From Methylobacterium brachythecii (GTDB lineage Bacteria > Pseudomonadota > Alphaproteobacteria > Rhizobiales > Beijerinckiaceae): a DNA stretch of 64,000 nt. Within the stretch, counting starts at the first letter, position 1, and the number at the start of each line of letters is the position of its first letter. The stretch lies in assembly GCF_014196345.1 (NCBI RefSeq), contig NZ_JACIDN010000001.1, positions 565,393 through 629,392 on the forward strand, given 5' to 3'. The translations under genes were made by a program, and so were the position numbers. The notes under the pieces were generated by a model. That model made no database searches. It was given only the letters and a program-made list of their open reading frames with translations, and was not told the DNA's origin. Positions 39,486-48,122 of this stretch are shown in pieces.

Positions 39486-40199
39486 CTAACGGATGGACGT
39501 GGCGGATGGCGCCTCAAGCAGCGCCTTGCGGCTCAAGCCCTTGTGCACATGGACCATCAGCGCGATGCCGAAGAGCGGCACGGCGAGGTTCACGATCGGC
39601 ACCACCATCAGCCCGGCCAAAGCCGCTCCGGCCGTGAGCGTCGTGACGTTGAAGTGCCGGCGCATCTCCTGCGCCTCGGCGATCGGCCGGAATCGGCTGG
39701 CGGCGGCCTCGAAATACTCGCGGGCGAGCAGGTAGGCATTGGCGCCGAAGAAGGCGACGAGGTTCACGCCCGGCACGAAGATCAGAAGCAGCGCGACGAG
39801 GTTCACCAAGAGCGCTAGGCCGGCGAAGCGCAGCGCATAGAGCAGGGCCTGCCCCCAGGGCAGCGGGCGGCCGGGCGGGTCGTTCGGAAAGTCGGTGCGC
39901 TCGACGATGGCGGCGGCGTCGTCGAGGAAGAAGCCCGCCACCAGGATCGAGACCGCTGGCATGATGTAGGCCAGCGCCACAAACAGCCCGGCCCCTGCCA
40001 GGAAGAACGCGATGGTGTCGAGGATCGGATAGTCCGCCGCGATGTGGTGGCTCGACTGGAACCACTGGATCAGCCGCGTCAGCGCGAACCAAACCACGAT
40101 CAGCAGGCCCAGGGTCAATGCCAGCGATTTCAGGAGGATCGCCCGCATGGCCGGCGAGAAGACCTGCCGCAGGGCCGCGGCGGCGGCTTTGATCAGCAT
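39486..40199 (-). CDS. CysZ/EI24-like sulfate transporter family membrane protein
   Basis: 237 residues from the ATG at 40199 (MLIKAAAAALRQVFSP). Four to six hydrophobic helices are visible (LALTLGLLIVVWFALTRLI, IAFFLAGAGLFVALAYI, LALLVNLVALLLIF, LAGLMVVPIVNLAVPLFGIA). The EI24 signature region is PGVNLVAFFGANAYLLAREYFE. CysZ mediates sulfate uptake in enterobacteria; alphaproteobacterial members are annotated the same way without much evidence. It ends 7 nt past the convergent Rrf2 gene stop. Confidence 0.85.
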   Translation of the reverse strand: MLIKAAAAALRQVFSPAMRAILLKSLALTLGLLIVVWFALTRLIQWFQSSHHIAADYPILDTIAFFLAGAGLFVALAYIMPAVSILVAGFFLDDAAAIVERTDFPNDPPGRPLPWGQALLYALRFAGLALLVNLVALLLIFVPGVNLVAFFGANAYLLAREYFEAAASRFRPIAEAQEMRRHFNVTTLTAGAALAGLMVVPIVNLAVPLFGIALMVHVHKGLSRKALLEAPSATSIR

Positions 40200-40316
40200 C
40201 GTGGGTCCGGATGTGCAACGACGTCGCGAAGGGTTCTCGCCGCATGGCGAGATCTGCGCAAGGGAGGGTCCTTTTGCGGACCCGGGCGTTCTCCTCGCGA
40301 ATGGATGGAGCCGAGC

Positions 40317-41261
40317 ATGCCGAGACATGCCGCCTTGCTGATCGCGGGCACCCTGCTGGCCTCGCCGGCCATGGCGCATGAGGTCGGCGCCTGGGCCGGC
40401 GCGAGCAACGCCCCCGCCGAGCGCTCCGAAGTCGCGGTCGCGGCGATCGACGGGAAGGCCTACGTGGTCGGCGACTACAACGGCGCGACCGAGCTGCTGA
40501 TCTACGATCTCGCCGCGGATCGCTGGAGCCGGGGCGCGCCGTTTCCCTATCCGGTCCACCACACCATGGCGGTCGGGCAGGGCGGCCTGATCTTCGTCTT
40601 CGGCGGCTATGTGAATGGCTGGGAGGCCACCGACAAGGTCTGGGCCTACGATCCAAAGGCGGATTCCTGGACGCCGCGCGCCCCGCTGCCCTCGGCCCGC
40701 GCGGCCGGCGGCGCCACGCTGCTCGACGGCAAAATCCACGTCGTGGCCGGCAGCGTCTCGGGCCGCAAGAACACGCCCCTGCATGAGATCTACGAACCCG
40801 CGACCGATCGCTGGAGCAAGGCTGCGCCGCTGCCGACGCCGCGCGACCACCTCTCCGTCCAGGCGATCGGAGGCAGGATCGTCGCCGTGGGCGGTCGCAT
40901 CGATGGCGATCCCGGCAAGAATCTCGCGACCAACCAAGTCTATGATCCGGCCGGGGATGCCTGGGGCGAAGCGGCCCCGCTCCCCACGGCGCGCAGCGGC
41001 ACGGCTTCCACCGTGCTCGGCCAGGACGTCTACGTCATCGGCGGAGAGTCCAACCGCAAGACCTACGACGAGGTCGAGGCCTTCGACCTGCCGAAGAACT
41101 TCTGGCGCAGCCTCGCGCGGCTGCCGACGGCCCGGCACGGTTTCGGCGCGGTGACCTATGACGGGCGGATCTACACGATCGTCGGAAGCCCGAAGCCGGG
41201 TGGGTTCAAGTCGGGCACGGTGGAGGTGTTCGATCCGAGGGCGGGTTCGACGACGCGCTAA
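40317..41261 (+). CDS. Exported kelch-repeat protein
   Basis: 314 residues from the ATG at 40317 with a signal peptide (MPRHAALLIAGTLLASPAMA). Five to six kelch motifs form a beta-propeller; repeats contain the paired pattern 'YDPxxDxWxxxAPLPxxR' (YDPKADSWTPRAPLPSAR, YEPATDRWSKAAPLPTPR, YDPAGDAWGEAAPLPTAR). It lacks an enzyme domain. A sialate-mutarotase (NanM) role is possible for such proteins, but there is no nan context. It is divergent from the CysZ-like gene and is followed by a different palindromic repeat. Confidence 0.88.
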   Translation: MPRHAALLIAGTLLASPAMAHEVGAWAGASNAPAERSEVAVAAIDGKAYVVGDYNGATELLIYDLAADRWSRGAPFPYPVHHTMAVGQGGLIFVFGGYVNGWEATDKVWAYDPKADSWTPRAPLPSARAAGGATLLDGKIHVVAGSVSGRKNTPLHEIYEPATDRWSKAAPLPTPRDHLSVQAIGGRIVAVGGRIDGDPGKNLATNQVYDPAGDAWGEAAPLPTARSGTASTVLGQDVYVIGGESNRKTYDEVEAFDLPKNFWRSLARLPTARHGFGAVTYDGRIYTIVGSPKPGGFKSGTVEVFDPRAGSTTR

Positions 41262-41275
41262 GATCCCCACCAAAC

Positions 41276-41424
41276 CCCGTTATTCTGGGGCTCGCCGTAG
41301 GCGAGAACCCGGAATCCACGACTGGCCGCCACGGAGTGTCTGGGCCGCGCATCACGGGTAGATTGCCCGCCTTCGGCGTGCCCCTTCGGGTCCGGGATCC
41401 GCTTCGCGGCCCCGGAATGACGGG
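41276..41424. repeat. Palindromic repeat family B
   Basis: A roughly 149-bp imperfect palindrome with ends CCCGTTATTCTGGGGC and GGCCCCGGAATGACGGG. Inner sub-hairpins include CTCGCCGTAGGCGAG and CTTCGGCGTGCCCCTTCGGG. It is unrelated in sequence to family A beyond the AATGACGG end. Only this copy was seen in the window. Confidence 0.75.
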
Positions 41425-41547
41425 TCGGGGGGCATCGGCTCGATGCGCTTGCACAGGGCACAGCGCAGACATGCCGTTCGATGGACCTGCGAAATTCGCC
41501 ATCCGTCGCTAGTTTGAGCTTATGCTGCGCTGCAAAATGGGCTGCTC

Positions 41548-42777
41548 GTGACGAATTCCTCCTCCATCTGCTGTGACGACGCCTCGACGGCCACCGCCGA
41601 GCGCGAGGTCCACCCCGCGCTCGTCATCTTCGCGCTCGCGGTCGGCGGCTTCGCGATCGGGACGACCGAATTCGCCTCGATGAGCCTGCTGCCGGAATTC
41701 GCGCCCGCGCTCGGCATCGACGCGCCCACCGCCGGCCATGTGATCAGCGCCTATGCGCTGGGCGTCGTCGTCGGCGCGCCGGTGATCGCGGTGCTGGCCG
41801 CGCGCATGGCCCGGCGGACGCTGCTCGTCGGCCTGATGCTGATGTTCGCCGTCGGCAACCTGCTCTCGGCCCTGGCACCGAGCTATGGGGCCATGATGGC
41901 CTTCCGGTTCTTCGCCGGTCTGCCGCACGGGGCGTATTTCGGGGTGGCCATGCTGCTCGCTGCCTCGCTGGTGCCGCGCGAAAAGCGGTCGCAGGCGGCC
42001 GCGAAGGTGCTCACAGGCCTGACGGTCGCCACCGTCGTCGGCGTGCCGCTAGCCAATGCCGTCGGCCAGCTCTTCGGCTGGCGCTGGAGCTTCGGCATCG
42101 TCGCCGGGCTGGCGCTGCTGACGGCTGCGCTGGTGCGGCTCTACGCGCCGCTGGGCGCGCCGATCGCGGGAGCCAGCCCGTTGCGCGAACTCGGCGCGCT
42201 CAAGCGCGGGCAGGTCTGGCTGACGCTCGGCATCGGCGCAGTCGGCTTCGGCGGCATGTTCTCGATGTACACCTACCTCGCCTCGACCATGCTCTCGGTC
42301 ACGCAGGTCTCGCCGGCCCTGATCCCCGTGGCGCTCGCCGTCTTCGGCGCCGGTCTCACGGTCGGCAACCTCGCCTGGGCCTGGATCGCGGACCGCTCCG
42401 GCAAGCTGATGCTCTCGGCCGGGGCGACGCTGGTCTGGAGCGCCGTCGTGCTCGCTCTCTACCCCGCCGCGACCGCGAGCCTCTGGACGCTGCTACCGGT
42501 GGTGTTCCTGATCGGCAGCGGCGGCGGCCTCGCCACCATCCTTCAGACGCGTCTGATGGACGTAGCCGAGGACGCGCAGACGCTGGCCGCCGCGCTGAAC
42601 CACTCCGCCTTCAACGTCGCCAACGCCCTCGGGCCGTGGCTCGCCGGGCTCGCCATCGCCGCCGGCTTCGGGCTGCCGGCGACGGGCTGGGTCGGCGTCG
42701 CCCTGGCGCTGGGTGGGCTGGCGGTGTGGGCGGTCTCTCTGGCGCTCGATCGCGGCAAGACCACCTTCGCTGCCTGA
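41548..42777 (+). CDS. MFS transporter (DHA1 drug/sugar-efflux type)
   Basis: 409 residues with about 12 membrane helices. N-terminal segments are typical of the AraJ/YdhP-like DHA1 efflux group: LAVGGFAIGTTEFASMSLLPEFA, and motif A-like AARMARRTLLVGL. The start is a GTG at 41548. The first 20 residues contain a Cys pair (SSICCDDAS) of no known role. The substrate is unknown. Downstream lies the AT-richer patch with small genes. Confidence 0.92.
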   Translation: MTNSSSICCDDASTATAEREVHPALVIFALAVGGFAIGTTEFASMSLLPEFAPALGIDAPTAGHVISAYALGVVVGAPVIAVLAARMARRTLLVGLMLMFAVGNLLSALAPSYGAMMAFRFFAGLPHGAYFGVAMLLAASLVPREKRSQAAAKVLTGLTVATVVGVPLANAVGQLFGWRWSFGIVAGLALLTAALVRLYAPLGAPIAGASPLRELGALKRGQVWLTLGIGAVGFGGMFSMYTYLASTMLSVTQVSPALIPVALAVFGAGLTVGNLAWAWIADRSGKLMLSAGATLVWSAVVLALYPAATASLWTLLPVVFLIGSGGGLATILQTRLMDVAEDAQTLAAALNHSAFNVANALGPWLAGLAIAAGFGLPATGWVGVALALGGLAVWAVSLALDRGKTTFAA

Positions 42778-43133
42778 CAGGTGGTTGGGGATCGTTGACT
42801 GACGATACCCAGGCGTTGACCGTTTCCGACCCGACGACCAGGAGAGCGCTAAGCAAAGAAGCGCAGCGCCGATAGCGATGCACGCACGGCTATCTTTCAT
42901 CGTTGAAGAAGCGCATCCTGCCTCATCACCGGCCGAGAACGACAGGCTCCGGTGACTGAGGGCCAAGTGCTCCCGCCTGCAGGGTTCGGGAGATCACGTG
43001 GCCAGGATCGATATCCACCGGACATCCTTGAGTCAGCCGAGCAGCCCGGCCGTTTCGGCCATCTGCTTCTGTATGCCGTGGCTGCCGGGTGCGGTGCGGC
43101 CAGTTCCACAATCACAGATCGGGAGTGACGATC
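42778..43133. other. Intergenic region after the MFS gene
   Basis: 356 nt without a supported gene. A 9-bp stem with one mismatch (left GGGGATCGT, right ACGATACCC, at 42787-42810) directly follows the MFS stop and may serve as its terminator. I see nothing else. Confidence 0.5.
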
Positions 43134-43265
43134 ATGGCTACGGAAAAGCAGCGCGGCAGTCGTGAGGCGAAGAAGCCGAAGAAGCCCGTCGTGAAGATGA
43201 ATGCCTCTGCACCGTCGACGAAGAATCTCGTCAGCGACACTTTGAAGTCCGCCGGACGAAAGTAA
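43134..43265 (+). CDS. 43-residue basic small protein
   Basis: A short gene with a good ribosome site (GGGAG 8 nt before the ATG). It encodes a very basic peptide: MATEKQRGSREAKKPKKPVV, then KMNASAPSTKNLVSDTLKS, ending AGRK. Codon use is like neighbouring genes. Its Lys/Pro-rich head suggests nucleic-acid or membrane binding, but I recognise no named family. The strong ribosome site and isolated position between larger genes argue that it is expressed. Confidence 0.65.
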   Translation: MATEKQRGSREAKKPKKPVVKMNASAPSTKNLVSDTLKSAGRK

Positions 43266-43413
43266 GCGCGAGAGCGCTCGATCGCACTGAGGGGCCGCCT
43301 CGATCGCAGCAGTTGCGCAACGATGCGGCCTCTCGTTCAGCCGGCTGATGAGGCACTTCAGACAGTAGCTGAATCGCCGGCTTCGATTTCTTGGCAGTTT
43401 TGGACCAGCACGA

Positions 43414-44235
43414 ATGCGAATTCTCGTCGGCTGCGAGATGACCTACGATTTTCAGTATCCGACAACGCTCATCGCGATGCTCAATGTTCACTCATCGCGG
43501 TTTTCTGACCTTGAGCGGCCGGATTATATCCTGACGACGCCATCCGTACCGCTCGAAGGATATCGTGACAGCTTCGGAAATTGGTGCACGCGCCTGGTCG
43601 CGCCGGCCGGCCGACTGACGCTGAAGACCGATACGGTCGTGCGCGATCACAGCGAGAATGAAACACCGCCCGACACGAGTGCGACCGAGGCGTTCGCCTC
43701 GATGTTGCCGACGGACACGCTGCTCTTCCTTCTCGGGAGCCGGTATTGCGAGACGGATCGGCTCTCGGACATTGCCTGGAATCTTTTCGGAAGCCTGCCG
43801 CCAGGGTGGTCGCGTGTGCAGGCCATCTGCGACTACGTGCATGATCGGATCACGTTCGGATACGAACACTCGCGGCCGACGCGTACCGCCGCAGAGGTCT
43901 TCGAGGAGCAGCGAGGCGTGTGCCGCGACTATGCTCACCTCGCGATCGCCTTTTGCCGATGCCTGAACATCCCGGCACGTTACTGCACCGGTTATGTCAG
44001 CGACATTGGCTTGCCGCTGCCGCATTCACCCGGCGATTTCGCGGCCTGGATGGAGGTTTTCCTGGGCGGACGCTGGCACATGTTCGACCCGCGGAATAAC
44101 AGCCCGCGCATCGGCCGAATTTTGATTGCATACGGTCGCGATGCTGCCGACGTGCCGCTGACGCTCACCTTCGGGCCAAACTCGCTCGTCAATTTTCTGG
44201 TTACGACTGAAGAGGCGCCCGCCATCGCGCGTTAA
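43414..44235 (+). CDS. Transglutaminase-like cysteine-protease family protein
   Basis: 273 residues. The N-terminal beta-sandwich (YDFQYPTTLIAMLNVHSSR, then PLEGYRDSFGNWCTRLVAPAG) is followed by the transglutaminase core with nucleophile C170 in EEQRGVCRDYAHLAIAF. Asp225 lies in WHMFDPRNNSPRIGR. The position usually occupied by the catalytic His ('HAW') reads A210-A211-W212 in DFAAWMEVFLGG. This substitution is shared, as far as I recall, by a proteobacterial subgroup with SAW/AAW, so activity is uncertain. No partner genes (for example the DUF403/circularly-permuted ATP-grasp pair often seen with such proteins) are adjacent. Confidence 0.87.
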   Translation: MRILVGCEMTYDFQYPTTLIAMLNVHSSRFSDLERPDYILTTPSVPLEGYRDSFGNWCTRLVAPAGRLTLKTDTVVRDHSENETPPDTSATEAFASMLPTDTLLFLLGSRYCETDRLSDIAWNLFGSLPPGWSRVQAICDYVHDRITFGYEHSRPTRTAAEVFEEQRGVCRDYAHLAIAFCRCLNIPARYCTGYVSDIGLPLPHSPGDFAAWMEVFLGGRWHMFDPRNNSPRIGRILIAYGRDAADVPLTLTFGPNSLVNFLVTTEEAPAIAR

Positions 44236-44290
44236 GGTCGGCTTCTTGTCGTTCTTTTTCGGCTGCTTCAATGGGCGTGTACGTCTCGAG

Positions 44291-44653
44291 CTAAATTTTC
44301 ATGATTGCTACACTTGCGGCTTTTTCGGCGCCCGCACCTTGTCTCAAGGATGCGCAAATGGAGGACGATAAAATACTGATTGCGTCGGTTCTGATGCCTT
44401 CGTAATCAAGAGTTCGATCAAAATCTTTGATTTGCTTAGCGTAATACGAATTAGGATAGTGTTGATCGACGTACTTCTGAGTCAGGCGCATTGCCAGGCG
44501 ATACTTTTCGTCGAAATCGCGGCCTCCAAAAGTAGATTCATCAGCAAAAGTGCCATTTTCGATCGCATCGGCTCGATTTTCATTCAAATTTTTACTTCGA
44601 GCGGATTCTTTTCGCCGCCGAATCTGATCTGTCAGCCAGGAGATAATTTTCAT
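44291..44653 (-). CDS. Hypothetical protein, AT-rich gene
   Basis: 120 residues, charged and helical, no signal peptide: starts MKIISWLTDQIRRRKESARS and contains FDEKYRLAMRLTQKYVDQHYP and YEGIRTDAISILSSSICASL. The gene is clearly more AT-rich than the surrounding chromosome and uses codons such as AAA, ATT and TTT, which are rare elsewhere in the window. It is likely acquired. The family is not recognised. Confidence 0.6.
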   Translation of the reverse strand: MKIISWLTDQIRRRKESARSKNLNENRADAIENGTFADESTFGGRDFDEKYRLAMRLTQKYVDQHYPNSYYAKQIKDFDRTLDYEGIRTDAISILSSSICASLRQGAGAEKAASVAIMKI

Positions 44654-44916
44654 TGCCGACTCTCAAATTTTGATGGCGCGCAAACATTTATTCTATCGAT
44701 CTAGTGCGCGGATCATAAAACTGCACACGAGCAAAAATATTTATTCCGACTCAGGGATACATATCGATATGCATTCCAACGAACGCACATCATCGATCAT
44801 CTAGCGCTAGGCACGAGCGGCATACGACCGATCGAGCCGCATGTGTCATCGCTGTTGCAGCACGTAGACGAGAAACCCGCAGCTCTCGATCGGATGGTCA
44901 GCGCCGCGCGGAACGC
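44654..44916. other. AT-rich intergenic region
   Basis: 263 nt of low-GC sequence between two small minus-strand genes. I see no ORF, no strong hairpin and no repeat in it. It may hold the promoter of the 44291-44653 gene. Confidence 0.4.
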
Positions 44917-45159
44917 TCAATCGCCAGGCGTCCACTCAATGTTCGGTCGCTGGGCCAGCATTCGCTCAAAGTAGCCGGCAACCGCCTGTGCCCCGTCCGA
45001 ATGCATCATTGCGACCGGATGCGCGAGATAAGCGCGGGCGAGGTCGCGCGGTAAGCGGCCAGACTGAAAAGCACCGAGCACCTCATCGATAAAAGCGTCA
45101 TTCGCTTCGTTGAAGTCGTTCGACAGCTTCTTACGGTCGTTCAGTGCTTTAATTGCCAT
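44917..45159 (-). CDS. Small hypothetical protein
   Basis: 80 residues: MAIKALNDRKKLSNDFNEAN at the start, then FIDEVLGAFQSGRLPRDLAR and YFERMLAQRPNIEWTPGD. Soluble, mostly helical. It lies 30 nt downstream of the zinc-ribbon-like gene on the same strand, so the two may form an operon. The function is unknown. Confidence 0.6.
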   Translation of the reverse strand: MAIKALNDRKKLSNDFNEANDAFIDEVLGAFQSGRLPRDLARAYLAHPVAMMHSDGAQAVAGYFERMLAQRPNIEWTPGD

Positions 45160-45189
45160 GCATTGGTCCTAGCGTATCCAAGATGGAGA

Positions 45190-45447
45190 TCAGGCCAACG
45201 CCATGGGATGTCGAGATGGTCGACCCTTGTAGCGGCTCTCGAGGCGTGAGCAGCCGTCGTGCCTCTTGCGATGCTGGAGGTTGACCTGTCCGCCTGGCGT
45301 GTAGACGCCTGCGGTCGCCACGGCACCGTGGCATTCCGGGCACCGCTTCGGATTGTCCCGATGGATCTTGTGGGCCACCGACACAGGCATTGCTACCCAG
45401 GCGCCATCAACCTGGACATCGCAGAATGGTGAGGTTCGCTGGGTCAT
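45190..45447 (-). CDS. Small zinc-ribbon-like protein
   Basis: 85 residues with CPECHGAV, then a His/Cys cluster QHRKRHDGCSR about 23 residues later; together these give a plausible Zn site (CxxC plus HxxxHxxC). The order 'RCPECHG - QVNLQHRKRHDGC' recalls a family of small proteins common in Methylobacterium and other Rhizobiales whose function is unknown. It is probably the first gene of a two-gene unit with the 80-residue protein. Confidence 0.68.
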   Translation of the reverse strand: MTQRTSPFCDVQVDGAWVAMPVSVAHKIHRDNPKRCPECHGAVATAGVYTPGGQVNLQHRKRHDGCSRLESRYKGRPSRHPMALA

Positions 45448-45645
45448 GAGCCTCTATGGCAGGCGAACCGCAAGACTTGGTTAACGGAACGGAAAAGTCC
45501 GGTGCAGCGGGCGCTGGCCGGTCGGTTCAAGTCCGTCCGATGACGCTCAGTTCGGGTTGCTGCCTCCACCGGCATCGCCGGTTGCGGATGACGACGCGCC
45601 GCGTCCGTCGGCGCAAGCAGCAATGGTGAGGTTTTTCGTCTCCGC

Positions 45646-46521
45646 TTACGACTGACCGCTGCGCCGCGCCGCCACGGTGGCCAGCGCCGCGAAGTCCAAT
45701 TCTCCGTCGCCGTGGCTGATCGCGTCGATGAGGTTGTCGCGGAGCACGCTGGCGAAGGGCATGGTCACGCCCGCGCCCTCTGCCGCCGCGAGGACGAGGC
45801 GGATGTCCTTGGCGCCGAGCCGCAGGGTGAAGCCCGGCGGCTCGTAGCGGTCCTCCGCGATCAGCGCGCCGTAGTTCTTGTAGACCGGCGAGGCGAAGAG
45901 CGTGGTGTTGAGCAGGTCGAGCAGCGACTGCTTCGAGACGCCGTGCCCTTCCGCAAAGGCGGAGGCCTCGCCCATGGCCTCGATGGCCGAGACGATCATG
46001 AAGTTGCCGGCGAGCTTCACGGCGTTGGCGGCCGAAGGCTCAGAGCCGAAGCGCCAGGTCCTGGTGCCCATCGCGTCGAGCAGCGGCTGTACCTTGGCAA
46101 TGGCGGTTTCGTCGCCTGCCGCGACGATGTTGAGCGCCGCGTTCGCCGCCGCATCCGGCCGGCCGAAGACGGGGGCGGCGACATAGGCGATGCCGGCCTT
46201 CTCGTGCAGGGGCGCCAGCTCCTTCGCGAGGGCGACAGCGACTGTGGACATGCTGACATGCACGGCCGGGCGCTCGGCGGCCTCGAGCAGGCCGCCCTCG
46301 ACGATCACCGAGCGCAGGGCCGCGTCGTCGGCGAGCATGGTGATCGCGGCGTCCCCGCGGAACGCCTCGGCCGCCGTGGCGACAGGGGTCGCGCCCGCGA
46401 TGCCCTGCGCGGCCTCCGGCGATCGGTTCCAGACCCGGACGGTATGGCCCGCCTTCACCAGGTTGGCGGCCATGGCCTGGCCCATGCGGCCGAGCCCGAG
46501 AAATCCGACATCCATGCTCAT
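45646..46521 (-). CDS. NAD(P)-dependent beta-hydroxyacid dehydrogenase (3-hydroxyisobutyrate dehydrogenase-like)
   Basis: 291 residues from the ATG at 46521. The Rossmann motif is VGFLGLGRMGQAMAANLVKAG. The substrate-binding motif is HVSMSTVAVALAKEL, with the catalytic Lys in NAVKLAGNFMIVSAIEAMGEA. The family includes 3-hydroxyisobutyrate, tartronate semialdehyde and gamma-hydroxybutyrate dehydrogenases, and the sequence does not decide between them. It is divergent from the DHA2 transporter gene. A long in-frame extension to 46824 overlaps that gene's start and is not credible. Confidence 0.9.
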   Translation of the reverse strand: MSMDVGFLGLGRMGQAMAANLVKAGHTVRVWNRSPEAAQGIAGATPVATAAEAFRGDAAITMLADDAALRSVIVEGGLLEAAERPAVHVSMSTVAVALAKELAPLHEKAGIAYVAAPVFGRPDAAANAALNIVAAGDETAIAKVQPLLDAMGTRTWRFGSEPSAANAVKLAGNFMIVSAIEAMGEASAFAEGHGVSKQSLLDLLNTTLFASPVYKNYGALIAEDRYEPPGFTLRLGAKDIRLVLAAAEGAGVTMPFASVLRDNLIDAISHGDGELDFAALATVAARRSGQS

Positions 46522-46651
46522 GCCTGCCTCAGTGATTGCCGCGGTCGACGCGAGACGCGCCGGGGCTGCGTGGGATAGGAGCGGGTCGGCCCCGCGCGGG
46601 AGATAGGGCGCCGCCCCGCCCCCGTCGCCATCGGAGACCCTCCCGGAACGC

Positions 46652-48040
46652 ATGACCGACACCCCACCCGACGGCCTGCCGATCCGCGAGCGTCTGCTCG
46701 CCCTGCTCGCGATCGCCCTGGCGATGACGCTCGCGGTGCTCGATGGCGCGATCGTGAACGTCGCGCTGCCGGCCATGGCCAAGGATCTCGCCGTGCGGCC
46801 GGACCAGGCGATCTTCCTGGTCAACGGCTACCAGATCGCCGTCACCGCCGCCCTGCTGCCGCTGGCGGCGCTCGGCGACGGAATCGGCTACCGCAAGGTC
46901 TATCTCGCCGGCCTCTCAGTCTTCACCGTCGCCTCGGCCGCCTGCGCCTATGCGCCCAACCTCGATCTGCTGATCGTGGCGCGGATCGCGCAGGGGCTCG
47001 GCGCAGCCGGCATCATGAGCGTGAACATCGCGCTGGTGCGCTTCATCTACCCGGCGCGGCTGATCGGGCGCGGCGTCGGCAACATCGCGCTCATCGTCGC
47101 CGTCGCCTCCGCCGCGGGGCCGACGGTGGCCGCCGCGATCCTCTCGGTCGCGACCTGGCACTGGCTCTTCCTGGTGAACCTGCCCGTGGGCTTGGCGGCC
47201 CTGCTCGTCGGAGCGCGCACGCTTCCCTACACACCGACGAGCGGGCGCCGCCTCGACATCCCGAGCAGCGTCCTCAACGCCCTGACCTTCGGCCTCGTCA
47301 TCATCGGCGTCGACGGGCTCGGCAGCGCCGAGAGCCGTCCGCTCGCCCTCGCCGAGCTCGGCGCGGCCCTCGTGATCGGCACCGTCTTCGTGCGCCGCCA
47401 GCTCGCCCTGCCGGCGCCGCTCTTGCCGGTGGACCTGCTTCGCATCCCGGCCTTCGCTCTCTCGATGGCGAGTTCGATCTGCGCCTTCTCCGCCCAGATG
47501 ACCGCCTTCGTGGCGCTGCCCTTCTACCTGCAGGACGTGCTGCATCTCTCGGCGACGCAGACCGGGCTGCTGATGACACCCTGGCCGATCGCGGTGGCCG
47601 CGATCGCGCCCTTCGCCGGGCGGCTCTCCGACCGCTACCCGCCGGGGCTGCTCGGCGGGATCGGCCTCGCTACGATGGCCGCCGGGCTCACGGGCGTGGT
47701 GCTGCTGCCGGCCGATCCGTCGCCCCTCGACATCGCCTGGCGGCTCAGCCTGACCGGCCTCGGCTTCGGGTTGTTTCAGTCGCCCAACAACCGTCTGATC
47801 ATCACCAGCGCCCCGCCAGAGCGCAGCGGCGGTGCGAGCGGCATGCAATCGACCGCGAGACTGACCGGCCAGTCGCTCGGCGCGGCGCTCGTCGCGGTGC
47901 TGTTCGGGATCACCCATGCCGACGGAGCGGGCGGCAACCCGGCCCATGCCGTTCTGTTCTCGCTCAGCGCCGCCATCGTCCTGGCCCTCACGGGCACGCT
48001 CACCAGCGTCCTCAGGAAACCGCTGCCCGCAAAGTCGTGA
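46652..48040 (+). CDS. MFS transporter (DHA2 family, EmrB/QacA type)
   Basis: 462 residues with about 14 membrane helices. The DHA2 signatures are in the first helix (TLAVLDGAIVNVALPAMAKDL), in GDGIGYRKVYLAGL (motif A) and in NLPVGLAALLVGARTLPY. Members of this group export drugs by proton antiport. No EmrA-like adaptor or TetR regulator is adjacent. It is followed 82 nt later by an SDR gene in the same direction. Confidence 0.93.
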   Translation: MTDTPPDGLPIRERLLALLAIALAMTLAVLDGAIVNVALPAMAKDLAVRPDQAIFLVNGYQIAVTAALLPLAALGDGIGYRKVYLAGLSVFTVASAACAYAPNLDLLIVARIAQGLGAAGIMSVNIALVRFIYPARLIGRGVGNIALIVAVASAAGPTVAAAILSVATWHWLFLVNLPVGLAALLVGARTLPYTPTSGRRLDIPSSVLNALTFGLVIIGVDGLGSAESRPLALAELGAALVIGTVFVRRQLALPAPLLPVDLLRIPAFALSMASSICAFSAQMTAFVALPFYLQDVLHLSATQTGLLMTPWPIAVAAIAPFAGRLSDRYPPGLLGGIGLATMAAGLTGVVLLPADPSPLDIAWRLSLTGLGFGLFQSPNNRLIITSAPPERSGGASGMQSTARLTGQSLGAALVAVLFGITHADGAGGNPAHAVLFSLSAAIVLALTGTLTSVLRKPLPAKS

Positions 48041-48122
48041 CGCCGCCATGGCCGATCGATGGGGCCGTTCCTACGTTGCAGGTGCGAGCGGGCGAGACCT
48101 TCAAAACGACGCGGGTGAAAGC

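Noticed and set aside
39486..41273. 595-codon minus-strand frame as a single large protein
   Set aside because: Only the last 237 codons are CysZ-like. The upstream part is antisense to the kelch-repeat gene, so I start the gene at the ATG at 40199.
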